64,000 bases of DNA, taken from assembly GCF_017873815.1 (NCBI RefSeq), contig NZ_JAGGKQ010000010.1:1-64000 (forward strand), in the 5' to 3' direction. Each line of letters opens with the position of its first letter. Within the stretch, counting starts at the first letter, position 1. Position numbers and translations under genes: made by a program. Of the stretch, positions 43,768 through 54,017 are shown piece by piece. Source of the stretch: Halorubrum alkaliphilum. Its GTDB lineage: Archaea; Halobacteriota; Halobacteria; Halobacteriales; Haloferacaceae. The notes beneath the pieces were generated by a model. It saw only the letters and a program-made list of their open reading frames with translations. It did no database searches and had not been told where the DNA came from.

Positions 43768-46645
43768 GTGCGAGGCGGTCCTGGAGGTCGGAGAGTGTGT
43801 TCAGCGCCTCCATCGGAGTCGTTCTCGCGAGATCGAGGTCGCGGAGGATCGTGGCGACGTCGGGTGGGATATCCGCCGTCGACTCCGGGGAGTCGCCCGC
43901 GGACGATCCGCCCCCGGACGCGTCCGTCAGCGACGGGTCGGCTCGTTCGTCTCCCTCCGTCTCCTCCGTGAGGAACTCGCGGAGCGAGGCGTCGTCGACG
44001 TCCGGGGCATCGTCAACACCGAGAGCATCGTCAACGTCACCGGGAGCGTCGTCGTCATGGGAGTCCGCGTCAGTGGAGTCCGCGTCGTCGCCGCCGACGG
44101 CGCTTCCGCCGGCAGCGGAGTCGCTCTCGCCCTCGTCGACCGCGACCAGCTCGCGCGACCGGTCGACGACGGGAGCGGGAACCCCAGCCAGCTCGGCCAC
44201 CTCGACTCCGTACGACGACGAGGACGCGCCCCGAACGACCCGATGAAGGAAGGTCACGTCGCCGTCCTCGCGGGTGGCGGAAAAGTGGAGGTTGAACGCA
44301 CGCTCGCGCTCCGCAGCGAGGTCGGTCAGCTCGTGATAGTGTGTCGCAAAGAGCGTGGTCGCGCCCAGCTCGTCGTGGACGAACTCGGCGGCCGCGCGGG
44401 CGATAGCTCGTCCGTCCGTCGTGGCGGTACCGCGGCCGACCTCGTCGAGGAGGACGAGCGAGTCGGAGCCCGCGTCGTGGAGGATCTCGGTCAGCTCGCT
44501 CATCTCGCGCATGAACGTCGACTGCCCCCCGGCGATGTCGTCGGAGGCCCCGACCCGCGTGAACAGCCGCGAGAGTACCGGGAGCCGGGCGGCCTGCGCG
44601 GGGACGAACGAGCCGGTCTGTGCGAGCACGACCGCGAGTGCCACCTGCCGCATGTACGTCGACTTCCCGCTCATGTTCGGGCCGGTGATCACGGCGACCG
44701 AGCCGCGCGGCAGGTCCGCGTCGTTGGGGACGAACGCGTCCTCCGTCCGCTCGACGACCGGGTGCCGACCGCCCTCGATCCGGATTCCAGCGTCCGGATC
44801 CTCGGTCACTTCGGGTCTGACGTAATCGTTCGCGACCGCGACCGCCGCAAGCGACGCGAGCACGTCCAGATCCGCGAGCGCGTCCGCGAGCGCCTGGATC
44901 CGCTCCGTCTCCTCGGCAACCCGGTCGCGCACCTCGACGAACAGCTCGTACTCCAGCGCATCGGCGCGCTCGGCGGCCCCGAGGATCTCCTCCTCCCGCT
45001 CCTTCAGTTCCGGCGTGTAGTAGCGCTCGCTGTTTTTTAGGGTCTGCCGGCGGTGGTAGTCGTCCGGCACTCGGTCGAGGTTGGCGTCGGTCACCTCGAT
45101 GTAGTAGCCGTGGACCTGCGTGTGTCCGACCGAGAGCGAGTCGATCCCGGTCCGATCGCGCTCGCTCGCCTCCAACTCGGCGACCCACTCGCGACCCTCG
45201 CGCTCGGTGGCGCGCAGCTCGTCGAGGTCGCGATCGAACCCGTCGCGGATCACTCCGCCATCGGTGATCTCCTGTGGCGGATCCGCGGCGATCGCGTCGT
45301 CGATCAGCTCGCGGATCTCGCCGAGTTCGTCGAGGCGGTCACGGAGGTTCGTGAGGTGGTCGGTTCGGGGGAGCGAGTTCCCACTCGCTCCGGCGGTGTC
45401 CGTGGCGTCCGTCGCCGCCTCCGAGAGCGTCGCCTTCAGCTCGGGAACCATGTCGAGGGTCGCGTGTAGCGACCGGAGGTCGCGGGCGTCGGCACGGCCG
45501 CGGGACACCCGTCCGATCAGCCGTTCGAGGTCGTACGCGGTCGAGAGCGCGTCCGCGATCCCCTCCCGAGCGAGGGTCCGGTCCGCCAGCTCGCCGACCG
45601 CGTCGTGTCGGCTCCGGATCGCGTCGGCGTCGACCAAGGGACGGCGGAGCCAACGTTCCAGACGCCGGCGACCGAGCGCGCAGTTCGTCTCGTTGAGCAC
45701 GTCGAACAGCGTGTCGCTCGCGCCGAGCCCGCGGTTCTCGAACAGTTCGAGGCTGCGCTGGGCCGCCGCGTCGAGCCGGAGGCCGTCGCGAGGGTCGTAC
45801 CGGCGGACGCGCGAGACGTACTCCAGAGGCCCGTCGTCGCCCTGCGTGTACTCGGCGTACGCCAACACCGCGCCCGCGGCACGGAGTTCGGCGTCGTACT
45901 CGAACCGACGCTCGGGCGCGGAAACGTACGGCTCCAGTCGATCGCGGGCCGCCCGGCGGTCGAACGCCTCGGGATCGTACTCGTGGCGCTCCCAGTTGCC
46001 GGCGGCGTCCGAGGGAGCGAACGCGGCCGCGTCCGGTCCGACGATCAGCTCCGCGGGCGCGACCCGGTCGAGCTCCCCGATTACGGTGTCGGGATCCCCT
46101 GCGGTAACGAGACACTCACCGGTGGAGACGTCGACGGCGGCGAGCCCGAGCGTCGGATCGGGCTCGTCGTGGGAGGTGGTTTCCTCGGCCGATCCGGACG
46201 CCAGCGCGGCGACGTAGTTCGTCGTGCCCGACTCCAGCAGGTCGTCCTCGACGACGGTCCCGGGCGTTATTACCTCGGTGACGGCGCGGTCGACGAGCCC
46301 CGAGGCCTGCTCTGCGTCCTCGACCTGATCGCCGAGCGCGACGCGGTAGCCCGCGTCGAGCAGCGTGTCAAGGTAGGGCGCGGCGTTGTCGATGGGTATC
46401 CCTGCCATCGGGTACTCGCCGGTCGAGTCGGTTCGCTCGGTGAGCGTCACCTCACAGACGCGGGCGACGGTCTCGGCGGCCTCACAGAACGCCTCGTAGA
46501 AGTCACCCACCTGGAACAGGACGAGCGCGTCCTCGTGGGCGGCACAGAGGTCGGCGTACTGCGAGAGCATCGGCGTGAGCTCCTCGCGGGCCGCCGCGAT
46601 CCCGGGCGGGAGCCCCGTGACTGTCTCCCGATCCGGCGTTGACAT
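43757..46645 (-). CDS. mutS: DNA mismatch repair protein MutS
   Basis: A 962-residue MutS1. The mismatch-reading Phe-x-Glu is in [11 protein letters not shown] near residue 45; the connector, core and clamp follow; Walker A is GPNMSGKST (about 655-663), then [30 protein letters not shown] and [12 protein letters not shown]. The C-terminus has a long acidic insert ([17 protein letters not shown] style) before a conserved helix ([14 protein letters not shown]). The ATG at 46645 is chosen from the family N-terminus; a much longer open frame upstream is rejected. It recognises mismatches and loads MutL, encoded immediately downstream with an 11-bp overlap. Confidence 0.96.
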   Translation of the reverse strand: MSTPDRETVTGLPPGIAAAREELTPMLSQYADLCAAHEDALVLFQVGDFYEAFCEAAETVARVCEVTLTERTDSTGEYPMAGIPIDNAAPYLDTLLDAGYRVALGDQVEDAEQASGLVDRAVTEVITPGTVVEDDLLESGTTNYVAALASGSAEETTSHDEPDPTLGLAAVDVSTGECLVTAGDPDTVIGELDRVAPAELIVGPDAAAFAPSDAAGNWERHEYDPEAFDRRAARDRLEPYVSAPERRFEYDAELRAAGAVLAYAEYTQGDDGPLEYVSRVRRYDPRDGLRLDAAAQRSLELFENRGLGASDTLFDVLNETNCALGRRRLERWLRRPLVDADAIRSRHDAVGELADRTLAREGIADALSTAYDLERLIGRVSRGRADARDLRSLHATLDMVPELKATLSEAATDATDTAGASGNSLPRTDHLTNLRDRLDELGEIRELIDDAIAADPPQEITDGGVIRDGFDRDLDELRATEREGREWVAELEASERDRTGIDSLSVGHTQVHGYYIEVTDANLDRVPDDYHRRQTLKNSERYYTPELKEREEEILGAAERADALEYELFVEVRDRVAEETERIQALADALADLDVLASLAAVAVANDYVRPEVTEDPDAGIRIEGGRHPVVERTEDAFVPNDADLPRGSVAVITGPNMSGKSTYMRQVALAVVLAQTGSFVPAQAARLPVLSRLFTRVGASDDIAGGQSTFMREMSELTEILHDAGSDSLVLLDEVGRGTATTDGRAIARAAAEFVHDELGATTLFATHYHELTDLAAERERAFNLHFSATREDGDVTFLHRVVRGASSSSYGVEVAELAGVPAPVVDRSRELVAVDEGESDSAAGGSAVGGDDADSTDADSHDDDAPGDVDDALGVDDAPDVDDASLREFLTEETEGDERADPSLTDASGGGSSAGDSPESTADIPPDVATILRDLDLARTTPMEALNTLSDLQDRLAHDD

Positions 46646-46798
46646 ACCACCGATCGGGTCGGCCGAGAACATAAACGGCACGGAGCACCGAAACGACCGT
46701 CGGTTCGGGCGGACGAGCGGTTCGGACGGACGAGCGGGCGGCGGTCGGTGTCGAGCGGATGAGGCCCGTCTCCCGAGAGTCTTACAGTCCTCGACGCC

Positions 46799-47332
46799 GT
46801 GATCCGGGACGTGGAGAACCGTACGATACTCGTCGGGCTGGCGGCGACGTTCATCGGGCTCACGGCACTGTTGCTCGTCGGCGGGGTCGTCGTCAGTCCC
46901 GTCCTCCTCGCGGTCGCCGTCCCCTTCGGCGTCGTCGCGTACCTGTTGTGGTACCACGCCAGCGGTCGGCTCCGCGATCGAGTGCGGGTCGAGGCCGACC
47001 GGATCGGCCCGACGGAGCGCGAGCGCGCCAGACAGCGCGCGAGGGCGGCCGAGAACCGACGTGACGCCTATCGGGCGGCCGGTGCCGGGGGACGCGGTGG
47101 ACGCCGGAGCGGGACGGGAGGAGGCCGGGACCGGCGAGAGCGGGCACCCCGCACGAACGGCATGTCCGAGCGCGAGGCCTACGAGACGCTTGATCTCGAC
47201 CGTACCGCCGACCGCGAGGCGATCCGATCGCGGTACCGGGAGCGCGCGAAACGACTCCATCCCGACGGGGAAGACGGGGACGAGGACGCGTTCAAAGACC
47301 TGAACCGCGCCTACGAGGTTCTGACCGACTGA
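46799..47332 (+). CDS. Membrane-anchored J-domain protein
   Basis: A 177-residue protein with a GTG start. Two hydrophobic helices (about 12-32 and 34-51) are followed by an Arg/Gly-rich basic linker and a C-terminal J domain ([34 protein letters not shown]), with the HPD motif that stimulates Hsp70 ATPase. It would recruit DnaK to the membrane. It is unlike true DnaJ, lacking the zinc finger domain. It is transcribed away from mutS and converges with mobA. Confidence 0.85.
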   Translation: MIRDVENRTILVGLAATFIGLTALLLVGGVVVSPVLLAVAVPFGVVAYLLWYHASGRLRDRVRVEADRIGPTERERARQRARAAENRRDAYRAAGAGGRGGRRSGTGGGRDRRERAPRTNGMSEREAYETLDLDRTADREAIRSRYRERAKRLHPDGEDGDEDAFKDLNRAYEVLTD

Positions 47333-47338
47333 AGCAGG

Positions 47339-48073
47339 TCAGACGTGGGGAGCGAGGAACGCCTCCGCGTCGTCGAGCTCCGCCTGCGTGTTGACGTTGG
47401 TGAAAGTCCGCTCGGTCGTCCGGCTGCGGATGGTGGCGTCGTCGACGACGACCGCGTCGAGCCCCTCGACCGTGTCGAGGACCTTGCGCTCCCCTCGGGC
47501 GAGCGTCCGGTCACAGGCGGTCGCCATCGCGTCCGCGTGATACACCGCCTGCGTCGTCTGGAGCCATCGGTCGGAGAGTCGAGGGACTGCGGCGTCGTAG
47601 CTGCGGCGCGCGTCGTCGTGGACACCGGTGCCGCTCGCACCGTCGCTGCCGTCGACTCCCTGGCCCCGGGCGTCGTCGAAGAGGGAGGCCGCGAACCAGG
47701 GGTCGACGAACGGCATGTCGCAGGCGACGACGAGGACGTACTCGTCGGGTGCGGCCCGACAGGCGTTGCGGATCCCCGCGACCGGCCCCCGATCGCTGTC
47801 GTCGTCGAGTGCCCAGCGGATCGGCAGGGGGACTCCCTCCATCGCCGCGGTGATGGCGTCCCGCTGGTCGGGGCGGCAGTTCACCACGAGGTCGTCGACG
47901 ACCGGGTCGCAGCCGCTTGCGCGGTCGGCTCCCGGGGGGACCGGATCGTCGACGCCAGCAAGGCGGTTCGCAACCCGACGGATCATCGGGACGCCGCCGA
48001 GCTCGGCGACCGACTTGTCGACGTCGCCGAAGCGGGTCGACCGGCCGCCGGCGACGATGGCACCGGTTGGCAT
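47339..48073 (-). CDS. mobA: Molybdenum cofactor guanylyltransferase
   Basis: A 244-residue nucleotidyltransferase. [22 protein letters not shown] is the GTP-binding motif with the catalytic Lys, [17 protein letters not shown] is the second, and [10 protein letters not shown] is the metal/nucleotide DMP motif. It attaches GMP to molybdopterin to make the bis-MGD type cofactor. A possible alternative is a related cobinamide or MobA-like transferase, but the motif set favours MobA. A low-complexity Asp/Gly insert occurs mid-protein. No molybdoenzyme genes are adjacent. Confidence 0.88.
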   Translation of the reverse strand: MPTGAIVAGGRSTRFGDVDKSVAELGGVPMIRRVANRLAGVDDPVPPGADRASGCDPVVDDLVVNCRPDQRDAITAAMEGVPLPIRWALDDDSDRGPVAGIRNACRAAPDEYVLVVACDMPFVDPWFAASLFDDARGQGVDGSDGASGTGVHDDARRSYDAAVPRLSDRWLQTTQAVYHADAMATACDRTLARGERKVLDTVEGLDAVVVDDATIRSRTTERTFTNVNTQAELDDAEAFLAPHV

Positions 48074-48184
48074 ACGAACCCGGTCGAAGCGGAGCGGCTT
48101 CTGGTTTGCGGTCGGGGGTATCGGGGTCGGGGAGCGATGGGAACGGATCCCCGTTTCCGGCGTTCGTTCCGCCGAAAGCGACCC

Positions 48185-48190
48185 GTTAAG
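48185..48190 (+). promoter_or_regulatory. TATA box of pdxS
   Basis: GTTAAG ends 24 bp before ATG 48215, at the expected distance for a leaderless start. Confidence 0.5.
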
Positions 48191-48214
48191 TGGCCGGCAG
48201 CCCTACCGATACAC

Positions 48215-49123
48215 ATGCCAGAGGCAACGGATCTGGAGGAGCTGAAGCGGGGGACCGAACTGGTCAAGCGCGGCTTCGCGCGAATGCAGAAGGGCGGCGT
48301 TATCATGGACGTCGTCAACCGCGAGCAGGCCCGCATCGCCGAGGACGCAGGGGCGGTCGCGGTGATGGTGCTCGAGAACGTCCCGGCGGACATCCGGAAG
48401 CGTGGCGGCGTCGCGCGGATGCCCGACCCGGAACGCGTTCCGGAAGTGATCGACGAGGTGTCGATCCCGGTGATGGGGAAATCCCGGATCGGTCACCGCA
48501 AGGAGTCGGAGATCCTCGAAGCGCTCGGCGTCGACATGATCGACGAGAGCGAGGTGCTCACGCCCGCCGACGACGAGTACCACACCGACAAGCGCGACTT
48601 CACGTCTCCGTTCGTCTGCGGGGCTCGGAACCTCCCCGAAGCGCTCCGCCGGATCCGCGAGGGCGCGGCGATGATCCGGACGAAGGGCGAGGCCGGCACC
48701 GGCGACGTCAACCAGGCCGTCAAACACCAGCGGACGATCAAAAAGCAGATCCGCACCCTCACCGGGCTCAACTACGAGGAGCGCGAGGAGTGGGCCCGCG
48801 AGCACGGCGCGCCGCGGGATCTGGTCCACGAGGCCGCGGAGGCCGGTCGGCTCCCGGTCGTCAACTTCGCGGCGGGCGGCATCGCCACGCCAGCGGACGC
48901 GGCGCTGATGATGTATCACGGCTGTGACGGCATCTTCGTCGGCTCCGGCATCTTCGGCGCGGAGGACCCCGAGGCGATGGGCAAGGCCATCGTCGAGGCC
49001 GTCAATAACTGGGACGACCCCGAGGAGCTCGCGCGGATCGCCTCCGGGACGGGCAAGGGCATGAAGGGGCAGTCCAACGAGGACATGGCCGAGGAGGAGA
49101 AGCTCCAAGGCCGCGGCGTTTAA
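48215..49123 (+). CDS. pdxS: Pyridoxal 5'-phosphate synthase subunit PdxS
   Basis: A 302-residue TIM-barrel synthase. [40 protein letters not shown] (ribose-binding Lys) and [19 protein letters not shown] (second active-site Lys) are fully conserved, as are [31 protein letters not shown]. It makes PLP from ribose 5-phosphate, glyceraldehyde 3-phosphate and ammonia supplied by PdxT, which is not in the window. The C-terminus is acidic. The ATG at 48215 fits the family start and a GTTAAG box 25 bp upstream. The 3' end faces repeat element C. Confidence 0.97.
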   Translation: MPEATDLEELKRGTELVKRGFARMQKGGVIMDVVNREQARIAEDAGAVAVMVLENVPADIRKRGGVARMPDPERVPEVIDEVSIPVMGKSRIGHRKESEILEALGVDMIDESEVLTPADDEYHTDKRDFTSPFVCGARNLPEALRRIREGAAMIRTKGEAGTGDVNQAVKHQRTIKKQIRTLTGLNYEEREEWAREHGAPRDLVHEAAEAGRLPVVNFAAGGIATPADAALMMYHGCDGIFVGSGIFGAEDPEAMGKAIVEAVNNWDDPEELARIASGTGKGMKGQSNEDMAEEEKLQGRGV

Positions 49124-49243
49124 AAGGGAATCCGGGCTCTGAGCCGGTGCGGTGTCTTATAAATGGCTGCGAGCGGTCTCCCGGCGAATGTCGACTCCGT
49201 TCCACTGGACGCTTCGCGCTACTCGAACCTCTGTACTCGATAC

Positions 49244-49643
49244 CGGGAGTAGATCGGATATACTGAGACGGTGGTGTTTATAAGCGAGAGAGCGGTGTTG
49301 CTGGCGGCGGTTTATAAATGAACGAGGCAAGGGATATCTCTTCTAAATCCCCAGCTCTCCGTTTATAAGTCGGAGACTGCGGATCGACGGTGAAGGCCTC
49401 CAAAGCCCCAGCCTCGTCGCTGGCGGCGGCAGCCGCCAGCGACTCCCTCGCGGTTCGGGGCTCGGAGAGCCGCTCACCGAGGCGCGGGGCGAGAGCGACG
49501 CTCTCGCTAGCAACCGGCGGCGGAGCCGCCGATGACGCCACCGTGTCGTCCATTTATAATCGATCGTCGCGGCCGCTCACAGTCTTTTACATTCGATCAC
49601 GTCGCTGCCGATGTGAGAAACTCACTCCCGAGATCACTCACTA
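49244..49643 (-). repeat. Modular TTATAA/hairpin element, copy C (reverse, lacks the core)
   Basis: About 400 bp between convergent pdxS and thrB. Read on the minus strand it starts TAGTGAGTGATCTCGGGAGT (49643 downward), then TGAGCGGCCGCGACG and TTATAA (49554-49559). Hairpins are GGCGGC-TCC-GCCGCC, GCGAGAGC-GTC-GCTCTCGC and a perfect 12-bp stem with 4-nt loop (49416-49443). Then come GAGGCTGGGGCTTTGGAGG, TTATAA (49363-49368), the 34-bp spaced pair (49310, 49276) and the end ACTCCCG (49244-49250). The 58-nt core and covarying stem are missing. Flank 49124-49243 has one more TTATAA (49157) and no gene. Confidence 0.85.
49416..49443 (-). repeat. Perfect 12-bp hairpin in element C
   Basis: GTCGCTGGCGGC, loop of four, GCCGCCAGCGAC. 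It sits between GAGGGA and GAGGCTGGGG, the same position as different hairpins in copies A and B. Confidence 0.85.
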
Positions 49644-49670
49644 CTCGTGGAACCCAACGAACGCCTCGCC

Positions 49671-50552
49671 TCACTCCTCCAGTATCGTCGCACCGCGGCC
49701 GATCTTGGTCTGGTACGCGCGGGCCTCGATCCCGGCGGCGGCGAAGGCGTCGAGCATGGAAGCGGCGATGGCCTGCCGCCGATCGTCGTGACAGGCGGCG
49801 ATGATCGCGGGACCGGCTCCGCTGACGGTGACGCCGGTCGCGCCGGCGTCGAACGCGGCCTCGCGAACGTCGTCGTAGCCGGTGATGAGGCGTGCGCGCT
49901 CGGGGGTGACGACCGGGTCGCACATTCCCGATCCGACGAGATCAGGGTCGGACCGGCACATCCCGACCGCGAGGGTGGCAGCGTTGCCGACGGTCGCAAC
50001 GAGGTCGTCCATCGAGGCCGTCTCGGGGACGACGCGGCGGGCGTCCCGCGTCGAGACGGCGACATCGGGGAGGCAGACGACGAGCGGCACGTCCGCGTCG
50101 ACTGCGGTGGTCCCGTCGGCGGCGGTGACGGTGAACCCGCCGAGAATGGAGGGCGCGACGTTGTCGGAGTGAGCGACGCCGGAGACGACCGCCTCGCCCT
50201 CCGCAGCGACGGGGACCAGCTCGTGTCGGGAGAGCCCCCGGTCGTAGAGTTCGTTGAGCGCGACGGCGGCCCCCGCGGCGCTGGCGGCCGAGGATCCGAG
50301 CCCGGAGGCGGGTCTAACGCCCTTGTCGATGTGGATGCGTGCGGGCGCGTCGAGCGCATCGACGACCGCACCGACGGTGTTGGAATCGGGGTCCTCGGGG
50401 ATGTACTGGGCACCGACGCCGGTCACCTCGATGGTGGTCCGATCAGCGCGTTCGACCGTGATAACGTCGGCCGGGCGCGAGAGCGCTACCCCGAAGACGT
50501 CGAAGCCGCTGCCGAGGTTCGCGCTGGTGGCGGGTGCCCGTACCGTGACCAT
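49671..50552 (-). CDS. thrB: Homoserine kinase
   Basis: A 293-residue GHMP kinase. MVTVRAPATSANLGSGFDVFGVAL is the substrate/first motif, PASGLGSSAASAAGAAVALNEL is the ATP-binding motif 2 and VSGAGPAIIAAC is motif 3. It phosphorylates homoserine for ThrC. The length is normal for the family. Its stop codon is only about 25 bp from the end of repeat element C. A short polar gap separates it from the DUF gene at 50682. Confidence 0.95.
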   Translation of the reverse strand: MVTVRAPATSANLGSGFDVFGVALSRPADVITVERADRTTIEVTGVGAQYIPEDPDSNTVGAVVDALDAPARIHIDKGVRPASGLGSSAASAAGAAVALNELYDRGLSRHELVPVAAEGEAVVSGVAHSDNVAPSILGGFTVTAADGTTAVDADVPLVVCLPDVAVSTRDARRVVPETASMDDLVATVGNAATLAVGMCRSDPDLVGSGMCDPVVTPERARLITGYDDVREAAFDAGATGVTVSGAGPAIIAACHDDRRQAIAASMLDAFAAAGIEARAYQTKIGRGATILEE

Positions 50553-50681
50553 GGCGGGGAGTCGATCCGGGGCATCAAAAAGGAGCGGGATCGAACAAGC
50601 GTGGGGCGGGCACGGGACGCGATCGAGGGCAACGGGAACACGAGCGGGAGGAGAGAGCGGGAGCGAAACCGACGACGGTGA

Positions 50682-50963
50682 CTACGAGTCCGCGGTGGTC
50701 CAGAGCAGCGGACCGACGACCGCCAGGCCGATTCCGAAGAGAACGTAGACCGCCGGCAGCGTCGTGAACGGGGCCATGAGGAAGATCGCGCCGAAGCCCA
50801 TGACGACCGTCGCGATCACCTTCTGTGATTTCAACGGGGCCGCGCCCAGAAGCGAGACAACGAACGCGAGCAGCAGGGCGTGCCCGAGGTGGTAATCGAG
50901 CAGGAACGCGTCGATGGTCAGCGGCGAGAGCATCTTGTCGAGGAGTGGGAGGGATTCGCGCAT
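50682..50963 (-). CDS. Small membrane protein, unknown function
   Basis: A 93-residue protein, MRESLPLLDKMLSPLTIDAF at the start. Three hydrophobic segments at about 20-41, 47-65 and 67-89 are visible; SQKVIATVVMGFGAIFLMAPF covers the second. It resembles small Halobacteria-specific membrane proteins (DUF8006-like in my memory, not certain). It lies upstream of thrB on the same strand with a 129-bp gap, so an operon is possible but unproven. Confidence 0.7.
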   Translation of the reverse strand: MRESLPLLDKMLSPLTIDAFLLDYHLGHALLLAFVVSLLGAAPLKSQKVIATVVMGFGAIFLMAPFTTLPAVYVLFGIGLAVVGPLLWTTADS

Positions 50964-51098
50964 TAAAGTTCCGTTTCGCGGGAGGGGCGTAATATCGACG
51001 GACTCAGGTGTATCGTGACGGGATACACGGATCTCCTGCCGCGTTTCCGGCGGCTCGTCGATCCCTGATTATAAGCCCCGCCGCGTCGACCACGAAGC

Positions 51099-52391
51099 GT
51101 GCGACTCGTTCAAGTGATGATCCCGGCGGGGAAACGCGCGGCGGTCGTCCGCGCGCTCGACGAGGAGGGGGTCGACTACGTCGTCACCGACGAGACCAGC
51201 GGCCGCGAGTACACGGCGGTGGCGACGTTCCCCCTCCCGACCGCAGCGGTCGAGCCGGTCCTCGAACGGCTCCGCGAGGCCGGGATCGACGAACGGACCT
51301 ACACCGTCATCGTCGCCGCGGAGACGGTGATATCGCGGCGGTTCGAGGCGCTAGAGGAGGAGTACGCGAGGGAGTCCGATCGCGCGGAAGACCGAATATC
51401 GCGTGAGGAGCTACAGGCGAAGGCGGCCGACCTTGCCTCCGGAATGCGGACGTACGTCCTCATGACCGTTATTTCGGCGGTGATCGCGACGGCGGGGTTG
51501 CTGTTGAACTCGCCGGCGACCGTCGTCGGGTCGATGGTGATCGCGCCGCTGATAGGGCCGGCGATGTCGGCCGCCATCGGGACCGTCGTCGACGACGAGA
51601 CGATGTTCCGTCGTGGGGTCCGAATGCAGGTGATCGGCGTCGGTGTCGCCGTCCTCTCGGCGACGCTATTCGCCGCAGCCCTGCGCTCGCTCGCGTTGGT
51701 TCCGCCGGGACTCAACCCGCTCGAACTCGCGGAGGTCGCGGAACGGCTCGCCCCGAACGTGCTCGTGCTCGCGGTTGCCATCGGAGCCGGCATCGCGGGT
51801 ATCGTCTCGCTGATGACCGGCGTCTCCGCGACGCTCGTCGGCGTGATGATTGCGGTGGCGCTGATCCCGCCCGCCGCCGCCGTCGGCATCGGGATCGCCT
51901 TCGGGATCCCCCGGCTCGTCGTCGGCGCGGGCGTGATCGTGGCGGTGAACGTCCTCTCGATCAACCTCTCGGCGCTCGTCGTGTTGTGGTACAACGGCTA
52001 TCGACCCCAGCAGTGGTTCCGTGAGGACGACGCACGGGCGGCGCTCGTCAAGCGCGTCGGGGTGCTCGTCGTCGCTATCGCGCTCCTCTCCGTGTTTCTC
52101 GGCGGCGTCACCTACGAATCGTACGTCGCGTCGACCACCGAAACCGACATCCGAAACGCCGTCGGCGACGAGTTGGCGGCCATCGACGGCGGAATGGAGC
52201 TGTTGGAACTCGACGTCCAGCGGAGCGGTACCGTCCCGCCGCTGTCGACTGATCGCGTCGTAGTTACGATCGGCGCACCCCCAGGAACGACCATCGACGG
52301 ACTCGCAACACGGTTGGACGAGCAGATCGAGGCGGTGACCGGTGACCGCGTGGACGTGGAGGTCAGAGTAGTAACGGTTGACCGGGCATAG
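51099..52391 (+). CDS. TIGR00341 / DUF389 family membrane protein
   Basis: A 430-residue protein with a GTG start (VRLVQVMIPAGKRAAV). The N-terminal 80 residues form a soluble ferredoxin-like domain, then a charged helix, then the DUF389 membrane domain with ATVVGSMVIAPLIGPAMSAAIGTV, and further helices including TGVSATLVGVMIAVALIPPAAAVGIGIAFG. A C-terminal soluble domain of about 85 residues follows. DUF389 proteins are widespread and of unknown function, thought to be transport related. It is a stand-alone gene. Confidence 0.88.
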   Translation: MRLVQVMIPAGKRAAVVRALDEEGVDYVVTDETSGREYTAVATFPLPTAAVEPVLERLREAGIDERTYTVIVAAETVISRRFEALEEEYARESDRAEDRISREELQAKAADLASGMRTYVLMTVISAVIATAGLLLNSPATVVGSMVIAPLIGPAMSAAIGTVVDDETMFRRGVRMQVIGVGVAVLSATLFAAALRSLALVPPGLNPLELAEVAERLAPNVLVLAVAIGAGIAGIVSLMTGVSATLVGVMIAVALIPPAAAVGIGIAFGIPRLVVGAGVIVAVNVLSINLSALVVLWYNGYRPQQWFREDDARAALVKRVGVLVVAIALLSVFLGGVTYESYVASTTETDIRNAVGDELAAIDGGMELLELDVQRSGTVPPLSTDRVVVTIGAPPGTTIDGLATRLDEQIEAVTGDRVDVEVRVVTVDRA

Positions 52392-52449
52392 CCCACGACT
52401 GGACTCGCGAGCGTCCTGTGTTATCCGACTGTCCGGGCGTTCCGACGGC

Positions 52450-53439
52450 TCACCGCTCCTCGCCGTCTCGCGTGGGTAAGTCGGGGTCGTACTCGACCGC
52501 GTCGACGACCATATCGAGGACGGACTCGACGTTCTCGTTCTGGGTGACGCTCATCGTCGCGTCGACAGCCTCGGCACGAACCGCGTCGAAGCGGTCGTGT
52601 TTGTTCGCGACTGTGAGAAGCGGGATCGACTCGTCGAACAGCGCACGGACCTCCTCGCGGAGTTCGAGTTGGACATCGAGGGGGTACCCACAGTCTCCGG
52701 ACGGGTCGAGCACGAAGAGGACGACATCCGCGAGGTGGGCCACCGCGCTCACCGCCTGCCGCTCGATGTCGTTGCGCTCCGCTTCAGGACGGTCGAGCAG
52801 TCCAGGCGTATCGACGATCTGGTAACGAATATGATCGCGCTCGAAGTGTCCGACCTGAACGCCGCGGGTTGTGAACGGGTACTCGGCGATCTCGTTTGCG
52901 GCGCGGGTGACGTGGTTCACGAACGAGGATTTGCCGACGTTCGGGTAGCCCGCGACGACGATAGCGGGTTCGTCGGGGCGGATGTCCGGTAGGTCCCGCA
53001 GGTCGTCACGAGAGTCACCGATGTAGCGGAGGTCGTCTTCGATCTGGTCCATGACGTCCGCCATCCGGGCGAACGCCTGCTTGCGGTGTTTCCGAGCGGT
53101 GTCGACGTCGGAGTTGCGGATCTTCGTCGTGTACTCGTCACGGAGGTCCTCTATCTGCCGACTCGCCCACATTACCTGTGAAAGTGCCTGTCGGAGGCGG
53201 TCGACATCGACGATGGCGTCCGCGAGTTCGTAGTAGAACGGGTCGACGTCGAAGCCGAAATCCGGCCACGAAACGACGACGTTCTCTAAGTTGTCCGAGA
53301 GGATGTTGCCGGCGGTCCGCAGCATCGACTCCTGGGCCTCGTGGCCACGCTTGGCGCGACCCGCGCGTGCCGCACGGGAGAATGCCTTGTCGACGAGTTC
53401 CTCTGAGCGGGGGGTCGTCGGGAGGCCCTCAAATATCAT
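52450..53439 (-). CDS. Nog1-like GTPase
   Basis: A 329-residue protein. The N-terminal helical domain (MIFEGLPTTPRSEELVDKAFSRA, residues 1-160) is the Nog1-specific NOG1_N region, followed by a GTPase domain: G1 AGYPNVGKSS, G3 DTPGLLDRP, G4 ANKHDRFD. Eukaryotic Nog1 acts in 60S ribosome maturation, and archaeal homologues are presumed to help large-subunit assembly. It lacks the long C-terminal extension of eukaryotic Nog1. The ATG at 53439 matches the family N-terminus; a longer frame upstream is not used. Confidence 0.93.
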   Translation of the reverse strand: MIFEGLPTTPRSEELVDKAFSRAARAGRAKRGHEAQESMLRTAGNILSDNLENVVVSWPDFGFDVDPFYYELADAIVDVDRLRQALSQVMWASRQIEDLRDEYTTKIRNSDVDTARKHRKQAFARMADVMDQIEDDLRYIGDSRDDLRDLPDIRPDEPAIVVAGYPNVGKSSFVNHVTRAANEIAEYPFTTRGVQVGHFERDHIRYQIVDTPGLLDRPEAERNDIERQAVSAVAHLADVVLFVLDPSGDCGYPLDVQLELREEVRALFDESIPLLTVANKHDRFDAVRAEAVDATMSVTQNENVESVLDMVVDAVEYDPDLPTRDGEER

Positions 53440-53564
53440 ACGCCGGTGTACCCCGCCGAGAGGGATAAGGGCGTCCGTTTCCGGGCCATGCGGGACGCGA
53501 AGGGGAAAACGGACCCTCGACACGCTCCGATACGTTTACGCACGTCCGTGGCCGCCCCTGTGAC

Positions 53565-54017
53565 ATGAGTCTTGAAGCCACCGTGGCCGCCCCGTTCCAG
53601 TGGCACGCCGCGGAGCGGCTGGGCGAGGGCGAGTTCGTGGTGGCGCTCTCGCTGGAGCGTGACTGGTTCTCACCGGACCAAGCGAAGCGGCTCGTCGACG
53701 TGGCGGTCGGGCGGGGACTGGTCGAGGAAGAGGACGGTGACCTGCTTGCCCGATTCGACCCGGACGAGGTGACGATACCCGAGGGGTTTCACCCCTCGGA
53801 GGACGTGTTGCGCGAGCAGTCGACGTTCGAGACCGCGCTCGACGCCATCGTCGACGCCGGCGTCGAGAAACAGCGCGCGGTCGCGGGGATCAACGAGCGA
53901 CAGCGCGCGCTCGCGATCACCATCGAGGCGGCGGCAGTCCTCTACGCGAAAGAGCGGGGAGCGGCGGTCGACCACCTCGCTGCCGACGTTCGGTCCGAAC
54001 TCACGGGGGGCGAGTGA
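53565..54017 (+). CDS. DUF2240 family protein
   Basis: A 150-residue protein starting MSLEATVAAPFQWHAAERLG. An N-terminal winged-helix-like region (SLERDWFSPDQAKRLVDVAVGRGLVEEEDGDLLARF) is followed by a helical C-terminal half (TFETALDAIVDAGVEKQRAVAGINERQ). This is the archaeal DUF2240 family, of unknown function. Its stop overlaps the next gene's ATG (TGATG), so the two are co-translated. It has a TATA-like CGTTTAC about 26 bp upstream. Confidence 0.85.
   Translation: MSLEATVAAPFQWHAAERLGEGEFVVALSLERDWFSPDQAKRLVDVAVGRGLVEEEDGDLLARFDPDEVTIPEGFHPSEDVLREQSTFETALDAIVDAGVEKQRAVAGINERQRALAITIEAAAVLYAKERGAAVDHLAADVRSELTGGE

Noticed and set aside
46646-47260. N-terminal extension of mutS
   Set aside because: It overlaps the J-domain gene in antisense and the conserved MutS start is at 46645.
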